NCBI GenBank assembly: GCA_964539805.1
Contig: CAZIKN010000027.1
Location: forward strand, 1 to 50,970
Reading direction: 5' to 3'
Source of the DNA: M3007 sp964539805
GTDB lineage: Bacteria > Bacteroidota > Bacteroidia > Chitinophagales > Saprospiraceae
Length of the DNA: 50,970 bases
Shown: piece by piece, positions 27,443 to 34,790 of the stretch
Position numbering within the stretch: position 1 is the stretch's first letter
Layout: the number at the start of each line of letters is the position of its first letter
Notes under the pieces: model-generated
The model's database searches: none
Seen by the model: only the letters and a program-made list of their open reading frames with translations
What the model was told of the DNA's origin: nothing
Made by a program: the position numbers and the translations under genes

Positions 27443-28189
27443 TCAATCGTTATCGTGTTCGTCGTCAATTTTTCCAAACAGCTGCTCCAAAACATTTTCC
27501 AGCGTTACCAAACCCGAAACACTGCCGTATTCATTGACTACGCAGGCAATGTTGGTGCGGTTTTTTACAAATTTGCTCAGCAGGTCATTTACGGTGATGT
27601 TTTCCGGCACAAAGGTGATGGGCATAAGAATGGGGCGTATGTTTTTGGGCATGGAAAACATTTGTTGCACATGTACATAGCCCAATACCCGATCCAGGTC
27701 GCCCTGGGTGATGATAATGCGCGAAAGGCTGCTTTCGATAAACAACTGACGCAAATCCTCAATAGATGATTTAACATCCATGTGCACGATTTCGGCTCGA
27801 GGGGCCATGCATTCTGCGGCGCGTACTTGCTTTAGGTGCAGGGCATTTTCAATGAGTTCCATTTCCACCTCTTCCTCTCCGGGCACTCCACTGACGTTTT
27901 GTTGCACCAGGTACTCTATCAGCGCAGCATTGCCTTCATTGGGCGCACTTTTGTAAATACTATTGAAAATCAGTTTCTTAAATGGTATCAACAACCAAAA
28001 GACGCCCCAGCTCAGGACAAATGCGGGCATCCACCCACCGCTCCCAAATACAAAAGCCATCATGGGCAAAAAAGCCAGCGCCGCAAATGCGGACAACAGC
28101 ACCAGGAATAAGGTGGCAGGGTAACTCAAACTGCCAATGCGAAAAGCTGATGACCAGGCAAGTTCGGTCTTGGGTTGGTTTATGCTCAT
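27443..28189 (-). CDS. Short CBS-pair membrane protein (hemolysin/CNNM-related)
   Basis: A 248-aa protein. Two to three hydrophobic segments lie at about 20-75, followed by a linker and a CBS pair at about 120-240. The junction VEMELIENALHLKQVRAAECMAPRAEIV is the characteristic transition of CNNM/CorB/CorC-type proteins into their CBS pair (27 residues, given here by its ends VEMELIENAL and MAPRAEIV). Usual members have a longer DUF21 domain and a C-terminal CorC_HlyC domain; both are shortened or missing here. Magnesium or other ion efflux is therefore uncertain. The start is preceded by an octamer tract. Confidence 0.75.
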   Translation of the reverse strand: MSINQPKTELAWSSAFRIGSLSYPATLFLVLLSAFAALAFLPMMAFVFGSGGWMPAFVLSWGVFWLLIPFKKLIFNSIYKSAPNEGNAALIEYLVQQNVSGVPGEEEVEMELIENALHLKQVRAAECMAPRAEIVHMDVKSSIEDLRQLFIESSLSRIIITQGDLDRVLGYVHVQQMFSMPKNIRPILMPITFVPENITVNDLLSKFVKNRTNIACVVNEYGSVSGLVTLENVLEQLFGKIDDEHDND

Positions 28190-28192
28190 GAT

Positions 28193-28258
28193 ATCAATGT
28201 GATAATTTGATAATGTGGATAATGTGATAATGTTACAATATAGATAATGTGATAATTA
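28193..28258. repeat. Octamer tract (ATTATCAC)n before the CBS-pair gene
   Basis: On the minus strand the entire gap from the ggt stop to the CBS gene start consists of ATTATCAC octamers and degenerate versions (ATTATC, ATTATCAA), ending 7 nt before the ATG. Three full copies and several partial ones are visible. Confidence 0.78.
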
Positions 28259-29953
28259 TCAATATCCAACAGCGGAATCGTCACCGCGATGATCGGCCAC
28301 GCCCTTCCATGTGGCATCCGGAAGGCGCATTATGGCCTCTACGCGTCCCATAGGGGAACTTCGCAACTGGAATTTATGCCCTTTTTTGGCTAAGCCCGCT
28401 TCTGTTTCTGAAAAAATGGCCCCTTCTTCATAGCTAATGTGGTCAGGCAGCCATTGGTGGTGAAAACGTTTGGCCTGAACAGCTTCTGACAAGCTCATGC
28501 TGAACTCAAAAACATTTACCATAACCTGAAAAACAGTAGTGGGTATGGTAGTGCCACCGGGCGTGCCCACGATCATCAACATCTTGTTGTCTTTCACCAC
28601 AATGGTGGGCGTCATGCTGCTCAAGGGGCGTTTGTTGCCCCTGATGGCGTTAGCTTTGCCCCCAATGGCGCCATAAAGATTGGGTACGCCGGGTTTTGCG
28701 CTAAAATCGTCCATCTCGTTGTTGAGGATAAAGCCCGCATTGGATACCACCGTTCGGCTGCCATAACTGTCATTCAGGGTGGTGGTCACGGATACGGCAT
28801 TGCCGTCCCTGTCCACAATGGAAAAATGAGTGGTTTCTTCACTTTCCTTGATGGCTCCAGGTTGGACACGAGCACTTGGGGTCACCGTATCCGGCCTGAA
28901 ATCCGCCATGCGCGACTTGATGTATTCCGTTGATGTAAGGGTATTCAGGGGCACTTTCCAGAAGTCTGGATCACCCATGTGGGTGGCGCGGTCTGCATAG
29001 GCACGTCGTTCCGCCTCTACCATGAGATGAATGGCCTCTGTGGAGTGGAATCCGCTGGTAGCCAATGACTTGCCCTCTGTCATGCCCAGTAACTGGCGCA
29101 GGAGGATACCGCCGCTGCTGGGTGGTGGCATGGTGATTACCTGCATACCCTTGTAATCAAAAGTGAGGGGTGTGCGCCAAACGCTGTGGTAATTTTTAAG
29201 GTCCTCTGCCGTAATCAGGCCCTTTTGTTTGTCCATTTCATGCACAATCAGTTTAGCCACCGGGCCTTCATAAAAGGCTTTGCGTCCATCGCCGGCAATA
29301 TGGCTCAGGCTATTGGCTAAGTCTTTTTGCACCAGGGTATCCCCTGTTTTCCAGGGGGTCATGCGGAAAAAAACAGGTAAAAGCGAGTTGTTTTTAAGGA
29401 AATTGATCTTTTCTTTGTTGAGGTTGTCGGCTTCCCGTTCCGTGATGACAAAACCCTGTTCCGCCAGCTGCACCGCAGGCATTACCAACTGACCCCAGGG
29501 CAGTTTGCCGTATTTTTTATGCGCCTCCCACATGCCGTCCACCGAGCCGGGCACCCCGGCTGCAAGCACACCAAATCGGCTCCGATCCGTAACGCGGCCT
29601 AAAGAATCCACATACATATTTTCGGTGGCAGCGGCGGGTGCTTTTTCGCGAAAATCCAGGGCTGCCAGCTCGCCCGTGGCCGCTCCTCGGTAAATCAAAA
29701 AACCACCACCCCCAATATTACCCGCCTGTGGATACACCACGGCTAAGGCAAATTGTACGGCCACCGCCGCGTCTATGGCATTGCCGCCCTTTTTCAACAC
29801 CTCCACACCCACCTGCGATGCTAATGGGTGTGCAGTCACTACCATGCCATTGCGCCCGATGGCTTCTTTTTGGCTGTTATAGGGCAAGTTTTGGGCGGAA
29901 ACACCCCAATAGAGGCAGGCCCAAGCCATAAAAACAAGTACAAAATACTTCAT
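28259..29953 (-). CDS. ggt: Gamma-glutamyltransferase
   Basis: A 564-aa periplasmic enzyme that hydrolyses or transfers the gamma-glutamyl group of glutathione. The start MKYFVLVFMA (29953) gives a signal peptide ending VSAQ; the upstream ATG at 29983 is less likely. The autoprocessing and catalytic Thr is Thr374 in TTHFSIVDRDGNAV, which marks the start of the small subunit. SSMTPTIV and GTPGGTTIPTTVFQV are the oxyanion and substrate regions. The large-subunit signature GNAIDAAVAVQFALAVVYP is near 45-65. Length is normal. The stop abuts the octamer tract before the CBS-pair gene. Confidence 0.94.
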   Translation of the reverse strand: MKYFVLVFMAWACLYWGVSAQNLPYNSQKEAIGRNGMVVTAHPLASQVGVEVLKKGGNAIDAAVAVQFALAVVYPQAGNIGGGGFLIYRGAATGELAALDFREKAPAAATENMYVDSLGRVTDRSRFGVLAAGVPGSVDGMWEAHKKYGKLPWGQLVMPAVQLAEQGFVITEREADNLNKEKINFLKNNSLLPVFFRMTPWKTGDTLVQKDLANSLSHIAGDGRKAFYEGPVAKLIVHEMDKQKGLITAEDLKNYHSVWRTPLTFDYKGMQVITMPPPSSGGILLRQLLGMTEGKSLATSGFHSTEAIHLMVEAERRAYADRATHMGDPDFWKVPLNTLTSTEYIKSRMADFRPDTVTPSARVQPGAIKESEETTHFSIVDRDGNAVSVTTTLNDSYGSRTVVSNAGFILNNEMDDFSAKPGVPNLYGAIGGKANAIRGNKRPLSSMTPTIVVKDNKMLMIVGTPGGTTIPTTVFQVMVNVFEFSMSLSEAVQAKRFHHQWLPDHISYEEGAIFSETEAGLAKKGHKFQLRSSPMGRVEAIMRLPDATWKGVADHRGDDSAVGY

Positions 29954-30014
29954 GGGGCAAAGATAGGGATTAGGATATGCCAAGCTCCGAAATTTTTAAT
30001 CCCCAGAGATTCCA

Positions 30015-30022
30015 TATCTTTG
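30015..30022 (+). promoter_or_regulatory. -7 box of the methyltransferase leader
   Basis: TATCTTTG is an exact TAnnTTTG box. A T-rich stretch about 20 nt upstream (29992-29997) may act as the -33 element. The expected +1 falls about 30028, just where the structured leader starts. Confidence 0.6.
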
Positions 30023-30028
30023 TGAAAA

Positions 30029-30183
30029 GTAGCAGATATAAAAGACTTGTTGCGGTGTGAGGCCATCCGGCCAGAAATTGATCTTTTTGGGCTCGGCCGC
30101 TCCCACCGCAACATTTCTAAAGATGTTATCACCCATCTGCTACCACAAATATTGTTGGGGAACTGCCCCAGCCCAAATATTTA
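30029..30183 (+). promoter_or_regulatory. Two-domain structured leader, riboswitch-like
   Basis: Domain I: GTAGCAGAT (30029-30037) pairs perfectly with ATCTGCTAC (30135-30143), and inside it TGTTGCGGTG (30048-30057) pairs with CACCGCAACA (30104-30113). The enclosed 46 nt contain GGCCATCCGGCC and CGGCC/GGCCG pairings. The junction between the stems is asymmetric (10 nt left, 21 nt right). Domain II: AAATATT (30148-30154) and GTTGGGG (30154-30160) pair with CCCCAGC (30166-30172) and AATATTT (30176-30182). The methyltransferase ATG follows at 30198. Known riboswitch cores (SAM, TPP, cobalamin) are not recognised. Alternatives are a small RNA or a palindromic DNA element. Confidence 0.5.
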
Positions 30184-30197
30184 CGCATTTTTATATC

Positions 30198-30842
30198 ATG
30201 GAAAATTTCAACAGTTGGACGGCGATGTGGGACGACAGATATGGCAAAGAAGAATATGCATATGGCGAAGAACCCAACCTTTATTTTAAACAACAGTTGT
30301 CGAAACTAAGCCCTGGTACCATCCTTTGCCCCGCAGAAGGCGAAGGTCGCAATGCCGTATTTGCGGCCAAGCTGGGATGGACTGTTTATGCTTTTGACAT
30401 AAGCAAGGCGGGTAAAAGCAAAGCTATGAGCCTGGCCCAAAAAAATAACGTTGCCATAGACTACCAAGTGGGCGAACTGCATTCACTGGGTTTTCAAAGT
30501 GAACAATTTGACGCGCTGGCGTTGGTGTATGCGCATTTTCCCGCCAATATTAGGTCGGAATATCACAAAGCGCTCGACCAATTACTCCTTCCTAATGGCA
30601 TCATTATTATGGAGGCTTTCAGCAAAGAACACCTTCATTATGTAATGGCAAACGAGAAAGTAGGTGGCCCGCGAAACATAGAAAGTTTGTTTTCAATAGA
30701 AGAGATTAAAGCTGATTTTCCCAATTACGAAGTGATTGAATTGACGGAACAAGTTATAACTTTGAACGAAGGGCAGTATCACAACGGTATTGGTTCAGTT
30801 ATAAGATTTGTCGGACGAAAAGGCAGCTTACAGCCGAGTTGA
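30198..30842 (+). CDS. Class I SAM-dependent methyltransferase (TehB-like)
   Basis: 214 aa from MENFNSWTAM; longer in-frame upstream starts would run through the hairpins and are rejected. The N-terminal WDDRYGKEEYAYGEEPN is typical of TehB/thiopurine-like methyltransferases. Motif I is CPAEGEGRNAVFAAKLGW (about 43-60), with acidic end VYAFDIS binding the ribose, and the motif IV region is FDALALVYAHFPA (about 107-119). Substrates of this group include tellurite, thiols and halides; the specific one cannot be read. The gene is monocistronic, with the structured leader upstream and a terminator at 30927. Confidence 0.87.
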   Translation: MENFNSWTAMWDDRYGKEEYAYGEEPNLYFKQQLSKLSPGTILCPAEGEGRNAVFAAKLGWTVYAFDISKAGKSKAMSLAQKNNVAIDYQVGELHSLGFQSEQFDALALVYAHFPANIRSEYHKALDQLLLPNGIIIMEAFSKEHLHYVMANEKVGGPRNIESLFSIEEIKADFPNYEVIELTEQVITLNEGQYHNGIGSVIRFVGRKGSLQPS

Positions 30843-30926
30843 ACTGATGATCAAAGATTTATGGCGGGTAGCTTCATAACCATTCTAATAGGGCGATATA
30901 ACATCCGCGTGCAATAAACTCATTGA

Positions 30927-30965
30927 AAATGCCCCGGTCAACATGATGTTGCCGGGGCATTTTTG
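30927..30965. terminator. Bidirectional terminator
   Basis: AAAATGCCCCGG and CCGGGGCATTTTT form a 12-bp stem, extended inward by CAACAT/ATGTTG. With A-run on one side and T-run on the other, it serves both the methyltransferase gene and the convergent T9SS gene. Confidence 0.9.
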
Positions 30966-30994
30966 CAGCTCCTAAAAGAGCGGGTTGATTAGAA

Positions 30995-32134
30995 TCAGTT
31001 TGTTTTAATCACTTTAAAGGATTGTGTGGCTGATGAAGTCTCATACCGGATGAGGTATGCTCCAGCGGACAATTGTTCTACAGGAAGTGATAATTGTCCT
31101 CCAGTATGGGTAGTTTGGAACAGTACCCGCCCGGAGACGGGTTCTATCAGGGTAACGGTTGATTTTTCCTTGGTGTCATGCGGGGTACTCAGCAAGAGGA
31201 TGTCCCGGAAGGGATTGGGGCCTACACTGATGTTTTGCTCTGGGTTGGCTGTTTTGCTTCTGTTTTTGCCGCCGCCGCCATTACTTCCGCCACTGAATCC
31301 CGAATCCTCATTCATCACTAATTCGTAACCTGAGGCATCATCAGCCACCCACACCAAAGTGGTGGAATAATTATGACTATCTCTTGGGCAGTACAAGACC
31401 ATTACACGTTCGTATTTGCCATCTTCTTGTTCGTGATATACATTGACCGCATCCATGTTTTGTTTGTCGCCTCTAAAGGGGGCATCAACTTCCGAAACCC
31501 CCAAAATCCATTCTAAACGGTCTTCTGCGCTACCATTTTCATGGTTAAATTCAACACGGTGGATAAAATTGGCATTTTGTACCGGGGTTGTATTTTTTTC
31601 TGTTTCGAACAAAGTGGACTTGCCATTAGGTGCTTTGATCTTGAACAAGATGGTATCCTGGGCAGTCATATTATCTGCATAAAGCGGGAAGTTATTCCCT
31701 TGTACTTCATTATTAAATTGACGAGTAGTGATAATGTCTTCTACAATTACATAATCCGTACGGGCAATAATGGCCGAGTATCCGCCCAATCCGCCATTGG
31801 AACAGACGCTCCAAACCTTGAGTTCGTACTCCGTATCCGGATTTAGGCCAGTGATATTCACCGACTCGGTAAAAATGTGATCGCTGTAAATAGGATCACC
31901 CGTTACCACCTCACTCAAAAGGATTTCATAACCATTGCTGCCGGCTACGGGATCCCATGCGAAGGCGAGCGAAGTGGTCGTGGCTCCGGTATTGGTCAAA
32001 TTACTGGGCCCGGGCAAGTTACAGTTGTCCTCCATAAGGACGGCCGCGTTTGAAGGATAAATGGCTGCAGCATAGCCAGCGGTAGCATGAAGCCAAAGGA
32101 AAGCAAAAAGTAGAAATAATAATTTTTTTGACAT
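30995..32134 (-). CDS. Fibronectin type III protein with T9SS sorting domain
   Basis: 379 aa from MSKKLLFLLF; the upstream ATG at 32176 is rejected because this start gives a clear signal peptide ending GYAAA. A fibronectin type III domain lies at about 40-130 (LAFAWDPVAGSNGYEILLSE, NITGLNPDTEYELKVWSVC). A middle region of unknown fold (about 140-285) follows, with EDRLEWILGV and a GGSNGGGG linker. The last about 75 residues (VGPNPFRDILLLS to KVIKTN) are a T9SS type A sorting domain. It is therefore exported and surface-bound. It is divergent from the second 484-aa paralogue gene (about 110 bp shared upstream region). Confidence 0.87.
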   Translation of the reverse strand: MSKKLLFLLFAFLWLHATAGYAAAIYPSNAAVLMEDNCNLPGPSNLTNTGATTTSLAFAWDPVAGSNGYEILLSEVVTGDPIYSDHIFTESVNITGLNPDTEYELKVWSVCSNGGLGGYSAIIARTDYVIVEDIITTRQFNNEVQGNNFPLYADNMTAQDTILFKIKAPNGKSTLFETEKNTTPVQNANFIHRVEFNHENGSAEDRLEWILGVSEVDAPFRGDKQNMDAVNVYHEQEDGKYERVMVLYCPRDSHNYSTTLVWVADDASGYELVMNEDSGFSGGSNGGGGKNRSKTANPEQNISVGPNPFRDILLLSTPHDTKEKSTVTLIEPVSGRVLFQTTHTGGQLSLPVEQLSAGAYLIRYETSSATQSFKVIKTN

Positions 32135-32244
32135 AGTGTTTAGTGCTTTAAAATAGTGAACCGAATGATGACGCAAAGATGGGCTTCGTAGATACTAAAA
32201 AAAAATAACACTTTTGCGGAAGTTTTTACAAGCATGGAATAAAC

Positions 32245-33699
32245 ATGGAGACCTCAGAGTTATATTTGCTGTTCAGTTCGTTGACTTTCAATGAAATAAG
32301 TGAGTTTGGTGCCTACCTTCAAAATGGCGCAGCAAACAGCAAAGGGCGTTATCGTGGCCAATTGGTGCGTTTGTACGAGCTGTTGCGCAATCATATTACC
32401 GCCAAAGAGACCAATGTATTGGATAAGGACTGGGTGTTTGAGATCATTTTTCCCGAACAAAACGTCTCCATGGCCCAGTTGGAGCGTGTGATGCACGAGC
32501 TGCTACAAGAGCTGCGCCAGTACCTGCTCTCCAATTATTACCATTCAGAAGCCAATACCCTAAAACGCCAGATTCATTACGCCGCTATCCTTGCCTCCAA
32601 AGGTATTGAAAACAAAGCACTCATTCCCCTTTCCCATACGTTAAGGGAATTGGAGGGGCTTGAGGTAAGGGCAGCCTCACATTTCACCACAGCGTTTGAA
32701 GCGGCCTGGCAACAATACTCCATCAGTAGTCAAAATACCAAATGGAAGGATGACCTGCAAATATCTTCTGTCATGCGGTATTTGGATCTCCACTACCTCT
32801 GCTACAAACTCCAACTGCTCAACCATTACCTGCTCCTTAATGCCATTTCAAAGATGGATCTGGAAAGTACCACACCGCTTATCAATACGCATATTGATAT
32901 CAACCCGGAATACTTGCAAGAAGAACCCTACCTGAATATATTGTACAAGGTATATCTGTTGTTGACCGACCCTGCCCCGTCCAAAGAAGGGTTTAGGGAA
33001 TTGAAAGCACTGTTGACAAGATATGAATCAGCCATTGATACCTCGTCTATCAAAACACTGTACAGTTACCTGCGCAATTATTGTACTTTGCTCATACGTG
33101 CAGGGAGTAGTGAATTTTACATCGTACTTTTTGAACTAATGCAAGATAATTTAGAGAAAGGCTATTTTTTCTACGAGGGGAAATTGTCGCTCGGAGGTTA
33201 TCTCAACATTGCCAATATGGGCTTAAGGGTTGGCGCAATGGACTGGGTGTATGCCTTTGCACAACAGTACAGGACTCAAACACAGGGGATTGAGGAGGAA
33301 AAGGAGATTACCTATCAGATTATCATGGCCTCCTATTTCCATAGGGGAAAAAATCTCGACAAAGCCCTCGAACACCTTCCCCAGGCATCCCAAATCCTGA
33401 TTCATAATCTGTTTATTAAAGCTCTGGAAATCATGATTTATTACGATATGGGAGACGAACTGTTTCAGTATAAATCGGATGCTTTTAAAATGCACATCAG
33501 CCGCAGTTCCAAAAAAGTGATTTCTGATGAGGTGCGAGATCTTTATGCCAATTTTATCAACTTCCTTTCTCAAATCAGCAACACCGTAAAAGGCGACCGC
33601 GAGCGTGCCCAAAAAATAGAGCAACGGATCAATGCCAAAACCCATGTTGCAGAACGGGAATGGCTGCTCAAAAAAGTGGCTGAAAAAGTAAAATCGTAA
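32245..33699 (+). CDS. Unknown 484-aa helical protein, paralogue of 7617-9071
   Basis: The same length and layout as the protein at 7617-9071: SELYLLF start, SKGRYRGQL, RVMHELLQELRQYLL, KWKDDLQI, YSYLRNY, DMGDELFQYKSDAFKMHISR, QISNT, DRERAQKI and AEREWLLKK end. It is cytoplasmic and helical, probably TPR/HEAT-like, with no enzyme motif. The two copies diverge at many positions while keeping length, so they are old paralogues rather than a recent duplication. This copy is transcribed away from a T9SS surface protein gene, the other lies after a P-ATPase gene; no shared neighbour explains the function. Confidence 0.85.
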   Translation: METSELYLLFSSLTFNEISEFGAYLQNGAANSKGRYRGQLVRLYELLRNHITAKETNVLDKDWVFEIIFPEQNVSMAQLERVMHELLQELRQYLLSNYYHSEANTLKRQIHYAAILASKGIENKALIPLSHTLRELEGLEVRAASHFTTAFEAAWQQYSISSQNTKWKDDLQISSVMRYLDLHYLCYKLQLLNHYLLLNAISKMDLESTTPLINTHIDINPEYLQEEPYLNILYKVYLLLTDPAPSKEGFRELKALLTRYESAIDTSSIKTLYSYLRNYCTLLIRAGSSEFYIVLFELMQDNLEKGYFFYEGKLSLGGYLNIANMGLRVGAMDWVYAFAQQYRTQTQGIEEEKEITYQIIMASYFHRGKNLDKALEHLPQASQILIHNLFIKALEIMIYYDMGDELFQYKSDAFKMHISRSSKKVISDEVRDLYANFINFLSQISNTVKGDRERAQKIEQRINAKTHVAEREWLLKKVAEKVKS

Positions 33700-33707
33700 A
33701 ATAATCC

Positions 33708-33728
33708 GGTAAAGCGTTACCTTTTTTT
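33708..33728 (+). terminator. Weak intrinsic terminator after the 484-aa gene
   Basis: GGTAA-AGCG-TTACC makes a 5-bp stem followed directly by seven T. It is short but well placed, 9 bp after the stop codon. Confidence 0.5.
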
Positions 33729-33934
33729 TAGGCAAAACCAGATTGAATTATTTCAAAAACAAAAAAAATACGCGCAAATTATGCTATAAACAAGATCTTC
33801 CTTCCCTATCCCTCCTGTAATCACTCGCCCAAATGTGTTATTGTTCTGCCCTTCCACCTGCCCCCACCTTTGTGCTGTCGCTGAGAGATAGCGGCACAAA
33901 CTTATCACTTTCACCATTTAAATTTTTTCAGAAC

Positions 33935-34573
33935 ATGAAAAAGTTATTTAACCTGATGCTCTTTTTTGCATTGATGCTGAGCGTCTTTTCCTGCCAAAAA
34001 ACAGATGAGCAAGCCCTGACTTCCCAGCAAGTCAAAACACCCGTTGTCGCCAGGTATCAGAATGATGCCGCCTTGGTTGATTACCTGGCAGATCGCATCG
34101 AAAAGGCCAGGGCCAAGGGTAACACCAGTATATTTATGGATGCACAGGGCAATCAGGTGCTCAACCCTGACCGCCAGTGGTTGGAAGCCTTTTTGAACGG
34201 AGGCGAAGTTGGCGATCGTTTGGTGTCCGCCAAAACCTTTGCTTATGTGGAGGCCGTGGGCACACAGGGCCAAATTAACAACAACTCCATGACCGTGTAC
34301 CGCAGTGGCACCAACATCGCCAGGGGCATACTTGCAGGAACTTCCTCTCCTGCCGGCCAGGGTGCTAATACCAATTTACTGCGTTACAAAGCCGACGGTT
34401 ACTGCAACGACTACTGGGGTAATTTCTCCTACACGGGCCTGAGCAGCATCGAAATAGATGTATTTCTCTGGACGGGATACGCCCCGGGCTGGTCACAGCG
34501 CCACGCCAGCGTGACTTCTACACCCTTCTCCGGCTATATCCTCACGGATTTTTGTGATGATGGGCAGGGGTAA
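33935..34573 (+). CDS. Small lipoprotein of unknown function
   Basis: 212 aa from MKKLFNLMLF; the longer upstream frame lacks a signal. Lipobox SVFSC (Cys about 20) indicates lipidation. The first half (about 40-110) has a helical VDYLADRIEKARAKG and DRQWLEAFLNGGEVG; the second half is Ser/Gly/Tyr-rich and beta-like (YCNDYWGNFSYTGLSS, FLWTGYAPGWSQ). No family is recognised. A hairpin (33872-33897) lies in its long leader, after a near-consensus CACCTTTG box at 33864. It is followed by a strong terminator, so it is transcribed on its own. Confidence 0.78.
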   Translation: MKKLFNLMLFFALMLSVFSCQKTDEQALTSQQVKTPVVARYQNDAALVDYLADRIEKARAKGNTSIFMDAQGNQVLNPDRQWLEAFLNGGEVGDRLVSAKTFAYVEAVGTQGQINNNSMTVYRSGTNIARGILAGTSSPAGQGANTNLLRYKADGYCNDYWGNFSYTGLSSIEIDVFLWTGYAPGWSQRHASVTSTPFSGYILTDFCDDGQG

Positions 34574-34602
34574 GATAAATATTCGGTTTTGAACAACTTG
34601 TC

Positions 34603-34646
34603 ACGGGCTGCTCTAATCCATTTTGGATTGTTCAGCCCGTTTTTTG
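34603..34646 (+). terminator. Strong intrinsic terminator
   Basis: ACGGGCTG pairs with CAGCCCGT, and inside AATCCA pairs with TGGATT; it is followed by TTTTTT. It lies 30 bp after the lipoprotein stop. Confidence 0.88.
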
Positions 34647-34790
34647 TGATGACGGGTAAGCGTGATGCAAAGCATGCAATTCCTTTTTTCACACATGCCC
34701 TTTTGACTTCTGCTAACCCCAGTCATCCTAAACCTAGGGCTTGGCAAGCCTTTGCGGGCATATTTTTTCACTTTCTAAATATTTTTTTCT

